Shown here piece after piece: positions 5,519 through 12,049 of a stretch of 13,593 bases of DNA (positions within the stretch are counted from its first letter, which is position 1; every line of letters begins with the position of its first letter). A program made the translations under genes and the position numbers. This DNA is from an uncultured Novosphingobium sp. (GTDB lineage Bacteria > Pseudomonadota > Alphaproteobacteria > Sphingomonadales > Sphingomonadaceae). The notes under the pieces are model-generated. The model was not told where the DNA came from and searched no databases. It worked only from the letters and a program-made list of their open reading frames with translations. The stretch covers positions 1-13,593 of the forward strand of contig CALKVF010000013.1 of assembly GCA_937996535.1 (NCBI GenBank), in the 5' to 3' direction.

Positions 5519-7934
5519 AGCTCAGCGCCAGGCCCTGATCGTCAGGCATGGCGGCATAGTGGCCGGGATCCTTGCGATAGAACAGGCTCGCCATCGCCGC
5601 CCCGTTCCACAGCGGCGCACGCCAGATCAGCTCGGCATCGATCTCGCGGCCCTTGGGGGCAAGCGATAGCTGGCTTGCGGCAAAGCTTGGAAGCAGGGTG
5701 GCATAGGAATAGTCGACCGGCAGGTTGAGCATCAGCCCGCCGCTTTCCACCCGCAGCGGCTGCGCGACCCGCAGGCCAAGGCTGTCCCCCGGCACCAGCT
5801 GATCGTCGACCAGCGCATCAAGCGCCCAGGCCGATGTCACCAGCCGCGATCCGCCCAGCACCGAGCCCCCGGCATGGGCCCAGGTCACGCCGCTGCGCCA
5901 GGCTGCGCCGAGGTGCCAGCGCCCCGGCTGCCAAGCCGCGCTGGCATCGATCAGGACACTGTCCGCGCCGCCCGGGCCGAACCCTTGGTGCAGCCGCGCG
6001 CCCAGCACGGTGCGGTCCTCGCCCAGCCAGCTGAGCCCGGCGCTGGCGCTGAAATCCCCGCTGCTGCGATCGAGCGTCAGCCCCATGCGCCGGGCCGGGC
6101 TAGCCTGTTGGCGCTGCGCCAGGCTGGCGGCGAATTGCACCGGCGCGCCGCTCAATGCAGAGCCTGTTTCGGCCGAGAGGCTGATCCCCCAGGGACCAAG
6201 CTGGTGGCGGATCGCATAGCTGGTTTCGCCGCTCTGCCCGAAGCCCAGTTCATCGAGCGGCGCGCGGGCGATCAGGAAGGCGGGCTCGGGGCGGCCCTGC
6301 AACTGAGCGACCAGACCATCGGCGCCCTGAGCAAAGCCGAAGGCCAGCGTCGATCCCGGCGCGATCCGGGCGGTGATCCGGCCCGCCAGCACGCGGGCAG
6401 CCTCAGCATCGCTACGCGACAGGCGCAGGGCTCCGGTCCACGGCAAGCGCTGGGTCTGGCCGCGCGCATCGACGGTAAAGGCCAGCGACAGCGCATCGCT
6501 CCCCAGCGCGACATGGCGGGTCTGCGCGGCCAGCGCCGGGCCGAGTCGCGCGGTATCGCGCGCCGCACGGAAGCCCGCGCCCAGCTCCACCTTGTAGGCG
6601 CGCTGGTAGCCATCGAGCATGATCGCGCTGAGCCCGCTGGCCGCCCCGGTCACGGCATCGCCCATCGGGGCTGAACTGACCAGCGTGGTATCGCCGAGCG
6701 GGATCGCCACGGTGCTGCCCGCAAGGCTGGTGGTGCCCTGCGGGGCAAAGGCGGCGGCAATGTCGAGCACGCCGCGGCCATAGATCGCATCGGTTCCCGC
6801 CGCGCCCGCATCTCGGGCCGAGCGCAGCAGCAGGTCGACCACCTGCGCGCCGGTCAGCGTGGGGAAGGCCTGACGCAGCAACGCAGCGGCCCCGGCGATC
6901 TGCGGCGCGGAAAAGCTGGTGCCCGAAAACAGGTAGATCGAGCGCGAGCCATCGGCATTGGTCGTGGTCTTGAGAACGCCGTTTTCATAGACGCAGCAGA
7001 CCCGTTCGCCGCGCGCGGTCAGATACCACTGCTGGCCAGTGCCCGCCTCGTTGCTGAAGCTGGAGATCGTGTCGGTGGCATCGACCGAGCCGGCGATGAT
7101 CACCGCCCCGTTGCCGACTGCCTGCAGTCCGGCGGCGAAGGGATCGGGATTGGCGGGATCCTTGGCGGGGTCGGTCGATGCGCCGTCATTACCCGCTGAA
7201 ATCACCACCACCGCGCCCGCCGCCGTGGCATCGGCAACGGCGCTGCGCAGCACCGAATTGGGCGCCGAACCGCCGAGCGACAGGTTGATCACCTTGGCCC
7301 CGGCGGCCATCGCGGCGTTGACCCCGGCGGCGATGTTGTTGTCGCCGAATGAACACCCGCTGTCGGGCACGTTGGCGTCATAGGTCGCGCAGGTGCCCGG
7401 CGTGTCGGCCCGGAACATCGCGATTGTGGCCGACCAGGCGATGCCGAGAATGCCGGTGTTGTCGCGCGCGGCGGCGGCGACCATCGCCACGTTGGTCCCG
7501 TGATCATCGTCGGCATTGGTCAGCGTGCGGCTGCCCGCGACATCCTGGGATGCGGCATCGATGCGCCCGGCAAATTCGGGACTGGTGGTGTCGATCCCCG
7601 AATCCACGATCCCGATCTTCACGCCGGTGCCGGTATAGCCCGCTGCCCAGGCGGTGACCGCATTGTGCTGCGCGGGGCCGTTCGAGCGGTTGTATTCGGT
7701 GGTGATGAAGCGGCTGGTCGGCGTGGCCGTGGCCGTGGGGGTCGGGGTCGGCGTTGGCGTCGGAGTAGGCGTTGGGGTCGGCGTGGGTGTCGGGGTCGGC
7801 GTCGGCGTGGGCACGGGCACGGGGGTCGAGCCGACCGAGCCGCCACCGCCGCCGCAACCTGCGACCAGTCCCAGCGAGACCAGCGCCGCGATCAGCGGCA
7901 GGCGAGCGGTTGGTGCGTGTTTGTGCCTGCCCAT
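5502..7934 (-). CDS. Lipidated subtilisin-family (S8) autotransporter-like serine protease
   Basis: An 810-residue exported protease, numbered from the ATG at 7934. The frame stays open to 8060, but only this start puts a signal peptide at the N-terminus: basic residues, a hydrophobic stretch, and the lipobox LVAGC with Cys27. A Gly/Ser stretch and 13 Pro-Thr repeats (42-67) form a flexible tether. The S8 domain follows with the full triad: Asp111 in IVDSGI, His145 in DDHGTN, Ser340 in SGTSFSAP, and oxyanion Asn249 in SAGNDG. Several cysteines (182, 194, 313, 314) suggest disulfides outside the cytoplasm. The C-terminal 400 or so residues are rich in alternating amphipathic strands and end in SWTGRF with a terminal Phe, as in outer-membrane barrels. 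The architecture resembles SphB1 and NalP, lipidated subtilase autotransporters that process other surface proteins. The barrel assignment is inference from pattern; the protease call is firm. Confidence 0.88.
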   Translation of the reverse strand: MGRHKHAPTARLPLIAALVSLGLVAGCGGGGGSVGSTPVPVPTPTPTPTPTPTPTPTPTPTPTPTPTATATPTSRFITTEYNRSNGPAQHNAVTAWAAGYTGTGVKIGIVDSGIDTTSPEFAGRIDAASQDVAGSRTLTNADDDHGTNVAMVAAAARDNTGILGIAWSATIAMFRADTPGTCATYDANVPDSGCSFGDNNIAAGVNAAMAAGAKVINLSLGGSAPNSVLRSAVADATAAGAVVVISAGNDGASTDPAKDPANPDPFAAGLQAVGNGAVIIAGSVDATDTISSFSNEAGTGQQWYLTARGERVCCVYENGVLKTTTNADGSRSIYLFSGTSFSAPQIAGAAALLRQAFPTLTGAQVVDLLLRSARDAGAAGTDAIYGRGVLDIAAAFAPQGTTSLAGSTVAIPLGDTTLVSSAPMGDAVTGAASGLSAIMLDGYQRAYKVELGAGFRAARDTARLGPALAAQTRHVALGSDALSLAFTVDARGQTQRLPWTGALRLSRSDAEAARVLAGRITARIAPGSTLAFGFAQGADGLVAQLQGRPEPAFLIARAPLDELGFGQSGETSYAIRHQLGPWGISLSAETGSALSGAPVQFAASLAQRQQASPARRMGLTLDRSSGDFSASAGLSWLGEDRTVLGARLHQGFGPGGADSVLIDASAAWQPGRWHLGAAWRSGVTWAHAGGSVLGGSRLVTSAWALDALVDDQLVPGDSLGLRVAQPLRVESGGLMLNLPVDYSYATLLPSFAASQLSLAPKGREIDAELIWRAPLWNGAAMASLFYRKDPGHYAAMPDDQGLALSWTGRF
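7734..7811 (-). repeat. Hexanucleotide repeat encoding (Pro-Thr)13
   Basis: Thirteen consecutive 6-nt units on the plus strand, mostly variants of GTCGGC/GTGGGC, read on the minus strand as 13 Pro-Thr codon pairs in the protease linker. Degenerate flanks extend the run with Thr-Ala and Pro-Val pairs. Synonymous codons differ between units, so the array is not perfectly homogeneous. Because each unit is two codons, gain or loss of units would alter tether length without breaking the frame. Confidence 0.85.
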
Positions 7935-8124
7935 CACTGGCGATCCCTGGCTTATTGGTGCGACCCATCGCCGGCTGCCCACGTTGCGACAGTCCAGCGC
8001 GGCGAGCCATGCCACGAAACGGCGTGGGCGGGAATTTCTTTCCGGTCCATTCCGCCGCAAATGCTTGCCCCGCGCGGCCCCAGGCGATAGGCGCAGGGGT
8101 GAATTCTATGCCCGGAGACGCCGA
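7935..8124. other. Divergent intergenic region, protease / dapD
   Basis: These 190 bp separate the protease start (minus strand) from dapD (plus strand) and should hold both promoters. On the dapD side the only recognisable element is the ribosome-binding site GGAGA at 8114-8118. A TTGCCC followed about 16 nt later by a weak ATAGGC upstream of dapD could be promoter-like, but the match is poor. On the protease side AGGGA lies about 9 nt before the ATG. No strong inverted repeat or riboswitch was recognised. Confidence 0.4.
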
Positions 8125-8964
8125 ATGACTGCCCAACTTGCCGCCGCGATCGAAGCCGCCTGGGACGCCCGCGACACGGTGACCTCCGCCAGCACCGACG
8201 TGCGCGAAGTGGTCGAAGCCGCGCTGGCGCAGCTCGATTCCGGCGCGGCGCGCGTGGCCGAACCCGATGGCAAGGGCGGCTGGCAGGTCAACCAGTGGCT
8301 CAAGAAGGCGGTGCTGCTGTCGTTCCGTCTCAACGACAATGTGGTGGTGCCGAATGGCGCGGCCGGCGCGCCCGCGTTCGACAAGGTGCCCAGCAAGTTC
8401 GACGGCTGGGATGATGCGCGGTTCCGCGCAGGCGGCTTTCGCGTGGTTCCGGGCGCCGTTGCCCGCCGTGGCGCATTCATTGGCAAAGGCGTGATCCTGA
8501 TGCCGAGCTTCGTCAATATCGGTGCCTATGTCGGTGAAGGTACGATGGTCGATACCTGGGCCACGGTCGGTTCCTGCGCCCAGATCGGCAGCCATGTCCA
8601 CCTGTCGGGCGGCGTCGGGATCGGCGGCGTGCTCGAACCGCTGCAGGCCGGGCCGGTGGTGATCGAGGACAATTGCTTCATCGGCGCGCGCAGCGAAGTG
8701 GTTGAAGGCGTGCGGGTCTGCGAAGGCGCGGTGCTGTCGATGGGGGTCTATCTCGGGGCCTCGACCAAGATCGTCGACCGGGCGACCGGCGAGGTCCACA
8801 TCGGCGTGGTTCCGCCCTATTCGGTGGTGGTCCCGGGCTCGATGCCGGGCAAGCCGCTGCCCGATGGCACGCCGGGTCCGTCGCTGTACTGCGCGGTGAT
8901 CGTCAAGACGGTCGACGCCCAGACCCGCGCCAAGACCGCGATCAACGACCTCCTGCGCGACTGA
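8125..8964 (+). CDS. dapD: 2,3,4,5-tetrahydropyridine-2,6-dicarboxylate N-succinyltransferase
   Basis: A 279-residue cytoplasmic enzyme that transfers succinyl from succinyl-CoA to tetrahydrodipicolinate, the committed step of the succinylase branch to meso-diaminopimelate and lysine. The ATG at 8125 is preceded by GGAGA; the open frame runs upstream to 7654 but would overlap the divergent protease gene and read its Pro-Thr repeat backwards. An N-terminal helical domain (about 1-100) is followed by the left-handed beta-helix of hexapeptide repeats. The most diagnostic stretches are MVDTWATVGSCAQIG (141-155), HLSGGVGIGGVLEPLQA (159-175) and NCFIGARSEVVEG (183-195), which I recognise as nearly identical to the E. 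coli enzyme. Length fits the family (about 275). The channel gene starts 10 nt downstream, so co-transcription is likely although function is unrelated. Confidence 0.97.
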   Translation: MTAQLAAAIEAAWDARDTVTSASTDVREVVEAALAQLDSGAARVAEPDGKGGWQVNQWLKKAVLLSFRLNDNVVVPNGAAGAPAFDKVPSKFDGWDDARFRAGGFRVVPGAVARRGAFIGKGVILMPSFVNIGAYVGEGTMVDTWATVGSCAQIGSHVHLSGGVGIGGVLEPLQAGPVVIEDNCFIGARSEVVEGVRVCEGAVLSMGVYLGASTKIVDRATGEVHIGVVPPYSVVVPGSMPGKPLPDGTPGPSLYCAVIVKTVDAQTRAKTAINDLLRD

Positions 8965-8974
8965 GATCGCGCTG

Positions 8975-9412
8975 GTGGGCTCGAACCTGCTGCTTCAGTT
9001 CGCCATTTCGAGCGCGATGGTGGTGGCCTGCGTGGTGATCCACGGGTTCGGGCTGTTCGGGCTCAACCGCGCGCTGCAGACCGAACTGGCGATCGAGCGG
9101 CTCAAGCACATCAATCCGCTGTCGCCGCGCGGGGTGGTGTTCACGCTGGTCATCGTGATTGCGATGCTGGCGCTGCACGGGGCCGAAATCTGGCTGTTCG
9201 CGCTGACCTATCTGGGGCTGGGCGCGATCCCCGATCTTGAATCCGCGCTCTATTTCTCGACCATCAGCTATTCGACCGTGGGGTATAATGACACCCACGT
9301 GATGGCCGAGTGGCGGCTGCTGGGCGCGTTCGAGAGCATCCTGGGGATGCTCCAGCTCGGCTGGTCGACCGCGTTCTTCTTCCGCATGCTCGACCGTATC
9401 GCGGCGCACTAA
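8975..9412 (+). CDS. Small potassium-channel-like (Ion_trans_2) membrane protein
   Basis: A 145-residue membrane protein beginning with GTG at 8975, 10 nt after the dapD stop; the ribosome-binding site is weak. Hydrophobic helices lie at about 5-30, 53-82 and 116-137. Between the last two is a pore-loop segment ALYFSTISYSTVGYND (91-106) that matches the K+ channel P-loop. The selectivity filter reads TVGYN (101-105) where the classical filter is TVGYG, so the last glycine is changed. No RCK/TrkA nucleotide-binding domain follows, so the protein is pore-only and would work as a multimer. It is probably co-transcribed with dapD. It ends 12 nt before the convergent dipeptidase gene. The fold is likely; ion selectivity is not certain because of the altered filter. 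Confidence 0.78.
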   Translation: MGSNLLLQFAISSAMVVACVVIHGFGLFGLNRALQTELAIERLKHINPLSPRGVVFTLVIVIAMLALHGAEIWLFALTYLGLGAIPDLESALYFSTISYSTVGYNDTHVMAEWRLLGAFESILGMLQLGWSTAFFFRMLDRIAAH

Positions 9413-9420
9413 GCGCGCTG

Positions 9421-9439
9421 CCGGTCAGAAGCTGACCGG
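9421..9439. terminator. Hairpin at convergent channel/dipeptidase junction
   Basis: CCGGTCAG (9421-9428) pairs perfectly with CTGACCGG (9432-9439) across a three-base loop. It starts 8 nt after the channel stop codon and contains the TGA stop (9425-9427, minus strand) and last codons of the dipeptidase. A short TTT follows at 9442-9444 on the plus strand, but there is no true T-tract. Position suggests termination or 3'-end protection of the converging transcripts. Confidence 0.45.
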
Positions 9440-10693
9440 GCTTTCCTGCGGCGGATCGCTGCGATGCGCGGCGGCATAGGCTTCGCCCGCGCGCAGCACA
9501 CGCAGGATGTTGCCGCTGGCAAGCTTTTCCAGGTCCTGCTGGGAATAGCCGCGCCGCGCCAGTTCGGTGAACAGCGCGGGATAGCCCGCTACGTCGCTCA
9601 TCCCCTCGACCGTGGTTTCGATCCCGTCGAAATCGCCGCCGATCCCGACATGGTCGATCCCCGCCAGCTTGACCACGTGGTCGATATGATCGGCAACATC
9701 GCCCACGCGGGTGCGGGGCATGGGGTTGGCCTTGTCCCAATCGGCAAGCGCACCCTTGGCTGCCGCCGGGCTGCCGGGGCTCAGCGATTTGAGCCGCGCT
9801 TCCTCTGCATTGCGGGCCGCGTTCCACTGCCGCACGCATTCGTTGACGTAGGCAGGATAGGCATCGACCATCACCAGCCCGCCGTTGCCTGCCAGCCGCG
9901 CCAGCACGGCATCGGGCACGTTGCGGGGCGAACCATTGATCGCCAGCGCACCCGAATGGCTGAAGATCACCGGCGCGCCCGCCACGTCCAGCGCATCGTT
10001 CATCGTTGCCGCGCTGGTGTGCGACAGGTCGACCAGCATACCCAAGCGCTGCATTTCCTTGACCACCTGCACCCCGAACGGGGTCAGCCCATCGTGCGCC
10101 GGGGCGTCGGTTGCGGCATCGGCCCAGCTGATGGTTTTGAAATGGGTCAGGGTCATGTAGCGCGCGCCCAGCTCGAACATCTGGCGCAGCACGCCCAGCG
10201 AGCCGCCGATCGAATGGCCGCCTTCCATCCCCATGAACGAGGCGATCCGCCCGGCCTTCATCGCCTGGGCGGCGCAGGCGGCGGTGGTGCACAGCTGCAT
10301 GTCGGCGGGATAGCGGGCGACCAGCCGCTTGGTCACGTCGATCTGTTCGAGGGTTGCCTGCACCGCCTGCGGCTCGGGCAGGTTGGCCGAGACATAGACC
10401 GACCAGAACTGCGCGCCGACATGGCCCTGGCGCAGCCGCTTGAGATCGGTCTGCATCGCCGCCACGCCCTTGGCCGGATCGGCGGTTGTGGCGGTGTCGG
10501 TGAAATCAAACCCGGCGAGCACGTTGCCGCGCCGGTCGCGCAGCTGTTCGGGTACGTCGTTGTGCCCGTCGAACACCGGGGCAGCTGCCAGCGCGGCGGC
10601 GGCGACCTGCTCGGGCGTGCGCGGCGCGGCGGCCAGCGCGGGCACGCTCAGCGCCAGGGCAAGGGCGGGAATGATCGGCAGGGCAGAGCGCAT
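9425..10693 (-). CDS. Exported M19-family (renal dipeptidase-like) membrane dipeptidase
   Basis: A 422-residue zinc peptidase that hydrolyses dipeptides. The N-terminus is a clean Sec signal peptide (hydrophobic 4-22, ALAAAP cleavage region), so the enzyme is periplasmic or secreted. By spacing against human DPEP1 the binuclear zinc site is complete: His44 and Asp46 (GHND), bridging Glu157 (MEGGHS), His225 (DLSHTS) and His246 (FSHSGA). His184 and Arg257 (SPRNVPD) match the substrate-binding His and Arg, and Asp354 (GGDFDG) the acid/base residue. The interval between His246 and Asp354 is longer than in the human enzyme, owing to an extra segment around 285-330. A ribosome-binding site AAGGA lies about 10 nt before the ATG. 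The gene is downstream of a small membrane-protein gene on the same strand. Natural substrate, whether peptides, D-amino-acid dipeptides or beta-lactam-like compounds, cannot be read. Confidence 0.93.
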   Translation of the reverse strand: MRSALPIIPALALALSVPALAAAPRTPEQVAAAALAAAPVFDGHNDVPEQLRDRRGNVLAGFDFTDTATTADPAKGVAAMQTDLKRLRQGHVGAQFWSVYVSANLPEPQAVQATLEQIDVTKRLVARYPADMQLCTTAACAAQAMKAGRIASFMGMEGGHSIGGSLGVLRQMFELGARYMTLTHFKTISWADAATDAPAHDGLTPFGVQVVKEMQRLGMLVDLSHTSAATMNDALDVAGAPVIFSHSGALAINGSPRNVPDAVLARLAGNGGLVMVDAYPAYVNECVRQWNAARNAEEARLKSLSPGSPAAAKGALADWDKANPMPRTRVGDVADHIDHVVKLAGIDHVGIGGDFDGIETTVEGMSDVAGYPALFTELARRGYSQQDLEKLASGNILRVLRAGEAYAAAHRSDPPQESPVSF

Positions 10694-10718
10694 CGGGCAT
10701 GGTCCTTCGCGGGGGGAT

Positions 10719-10742
10719 CGGCCCAGCCTAGCGGCCGGGCCG
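10719..10742. terminator. Hairpin between small membrane protein and dipeptidase genes
   Basis: CGGCCC (10719-10724) pairs with GGGCCG (10737-10742), and after one A-C mismatch GCC (10726-10728) pairs with GGC (10733-10735), leaving a TAGC loop. On the minus strand it falls about 36 nt after the stop of the 84-residue membrane protein and about 26 nt before the dipeptidase start. It lacks a T-tract. It could terminate the upstream transcript or structure the dipeptidase leader; GC-rich hairpins arise easily in such DNA, so confidence is modest. Confidence 0.3.
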
Positions 10743-10777
10743 GAGCGCGAACAGACGAAAAGCGCCGGCGCCCGCGA

Positions 10778-11032
10778 TCAGCCTTCGGCTTCGCGCTCGA
10801 ACGCGGCCTCGCCGCCGAGCCGGGCTGCGAACCGACCGAGCATGGCCAGCACCACTACCGCAATCACCGTGGCGATGATCGCATAGGAATAGAGCCCGGC
10901 GAGATCCTCACCCAGCCCGAGCTTGGCCAGCGTGGCCTTGATCGCCTCGTTCCAGGCCAGCGCCGCAACCAGGCCAAGCGAGGCCGAGGCGAGCGAGATC
11001 ATGGTCTGCACCATGGCGCGGGGGTTGGTCAT
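10778..11032 (-). CDS. Short two-helix membrane protein, DUF5654-like
   Basis: An 84-residue protein with two predicted membrane helices, about 10-27 and 47-66, joined by a short loop, and a charged C-terminal tail (FEREAEG). The first helix ends in ALAWNEAIKA, a pattern I associate with the uncharacterised DUF5654 family, which has Ala-Trp-Asn-(Asp/Glu)-Ala-Ile at this position and a similar length. The ATG at 11032 is preceded by AAAGGAT on the minus strand about 10 nt upstream. Upstream (11041-11080) is an AT-rich patch that may be its promoter. No function is known to me. It lies between a lipoprotein gene and the dipeptidase gene on the same strand, with gaps of 77 and 84 bp, so an operon is possible but not shown. 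Confidence 0.72.
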   Translation of the reverse strand: MTNPRAMVQTMISLASASLGLVAALAWNEAIKATLAKLGLGEDLAGLYSYAIIATVIAVVVLAMLGRFAARLGGEAAFEREAEG

Positions 11033-11109
11033 CGGGAGCGATCCTTTCTGTTGTTAAAACCGTATCTTGGCCTTTCTAATGGGCCTGCCGCCGCGCGCAA
11101 GGCATGAGC

Positions 11110-11571
11110 CTATTCGATATGGGACAGCAGGCTGCGGGCATTGCTGGCGAGCGCGGGGGAATCCATTGCCGCCGCGCGCTGGGCCAGATCGGCCGCAGCC
11201 GCGCAGAAGCGTTCGGGCGAACGCTGGTTGGAAAAGCGGTTGTAGAGCCGGGTCTGGTGCGCATCGAAGCTGCTGCCATAGCGGCGCTGTTCGGCGGCAT
11301 AGGCGCTGGCGAGCAGCGCGCGGTGATGGCCCAGCATCCGCGCATAGGCCGGGGCCACATTGGTCCGGCTGCGGCCCCGGCAGGTCAGCGCGGCAACGTT
11401 GAGCCCGGCGCGCAGATGCCACAGGCTTTCGGTGGCATCGCTGCTGGCGGGCGGGGTGCTGGCAGCCCGGAGCGGCGGGGCCGCAGCCGGCGGGGCTGCC
11501 CTTTGCCCGCAGGCGCCAAGCAGAGTGGCAAGGGTAATGGCAAGCGTGATGGTTGCGGCATGGTGGCGCAT
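11110..11571 (-). CDS. Small putative lipoprotein of unknown function
   Basis: A 153-residue protein. The ATG at 11571 was chosen because it follows GGGAGGA at proper spacing and opens directly into a lipoprotein signal: MRHH, hydrophobic 6-19, then LLGAC with Cys21 as lipidation site. The open frame extends to 11703 but the extension is Pro/Gly-rich with no coding look. An Ala/Pro-rich linker (about 24-45) precedes a mainly helical domain starting at LWHLRAGLNVAALTCRG (50-66). Cys64 and Cys123 (RFCAAA) could pair in a disulfide in the periplasm. The mature sequence has a regular pattern (YARML, YNRFSNQ) that looks like a conserved alphaproteobacterial family, but I do not recognise a named domain. 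It is divergent from the PhnA-like gene across 159 bp. Confidence 0.75.
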   Translation of the reverse strand: MRHHAATITLAITLATLLGACGQRAAPPAAAPPLRAASTPPASSDATESLWHLRAGLNVAALTCRGRSRTNVAPAYARMLGHHRALLASAYAAEQRRYGSSFDAHQTRLYNRFSNQRSPERFCAAAADLAQRAAAMDSPALASNARSLLSHIE

Positions 11572-11611
11572 TGGCGAGATCCTCCCGCCCCCGGCTTGCG
11601 GGTGAGGACAG

Positions 11612-11630
11612 CGCCCCGCAAGGTGGGGCG
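11612..11630. other. Hairpin in the divergent lipoprotein / phnA-like intergenic region
   Basis: CGCCCCGC (11612-11619) pairs with GTGGGGCG (11623-11630) including one G-T pair, with a three-base loop AAG. It sits in the 159-bp region (11572-11730) that must contain both divergent promoters. It could be an operator or chance GC-rich symmetry. I saw no clear -10/-35 pair in the region; the PhnA-like gene has AAAGGA at 11717-11722 as ribosome-binding site. Confidence 0.22.
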
Positions 11631-11730
11631 GGCCGCGATGCGCCGGTGCGCCCGGCGGCTGCGGCAAACCGGCGGGCTGGTCAAGCGCGCCGCCAGGTGC
11701 CATGGCGGGCCCAGCGAAAGGATCACGACA

Positions 11731-12039
11731 ATGGCCGGCGACGACGAAGACTATGTGTATGACGAAGACAGCGGCGAATGGCTGCCGGCTGCGGAACTGG
11801 CGGCCAAGCGCGCGGCGGAAAGCGCGATCGAGGTCCGCGATGCGGTTGGCAACCTGCTCGCCGATGGCGATGCGGTGACCCTGATCAAGGATCTGACCGT
11901 CAAGGGTGCGGGCCAGACGCTCAAGCAGGGCACGGTGATCCCCTCAATCCGCCTGACCGGCGACGCTCAGGAAATCGACTGCAAGTATCCGGGCATCAAG
12001 GGCCTGGTGCTGCGCGCGGAATTCGTCCGCAAGCGTTGA
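11731..12039 (+). CDS. PhnA/YjdM-like domain protein, short form without zinc ribbon
   Basis: A 102-residue protein with ATG 11731 and a good ribosome-binding site. Residues 33-102 match the C-terminal PhnA domain: VRDAVGNLLADGDAVTLIKDL (key positions Asp37, Asn41, Gly46-Asp47, Lys53-Asp54), then VKGAG, LKQGT, and the ending RAEFVRKR. The E. coli relative (YjdM, formerly PhnA) has an N-terminal zinc ribbon with Cys pairs; here the N-terminus (1-30) is acidic, with DEDYVYDEDSGEW and no cysteine, so the ribbon is absent or replaced. Despite the old name the family is not shown to break down phosphonates and no phn gene is nearby. The kinase gene starts 10 nt after the stop and its ribosome-binding site overlaps this stop, so they are probably co-translated. 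Function unknown. Confidence 0.85.
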   Translation: MAGDDEDYVYDEDSGEWLPAAELAAKRAAESAIEVRDAVGNLLADGDAVTLIKDLTVKGAGQTLKQGTVIPSIRLTGDAQEIDCKYPGIKGLVLRAEFVRKR

Positions 12040-12049
12040 GGGCTGGCTG

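Noticed and set aside
7734..7811. CRISPR array
   Set aside because: The units are 6 nt with no spacers and are in frame within a coding sequence.
7935..8060. 42-residue N-terminal extension of the protease from the in-frame start at 8060
   Set aside because: It would put a charged, non-signal stretch before the lipobox signal peptide; the ATG at 7934 has a plausible ribosome-binding site and gives a proper lipoprotein signal.
7504..8799. Minus-strand open frame across the dapD region and protease N-terminus
   Set aside because: It is antisense to dapD and out of frame with the protease, reading the Pro-Thr repeat as Asp/Ala/Asn-rich low complexity.
9464..11107. 547-residue plus-strand open frame opposite the dipeptidase and DUF5654-like genes
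   Set aside because: Antisense to a complete M19 peptidase with all metal ligands; Arg/Gly/His-rich translation lacks any fold signature.
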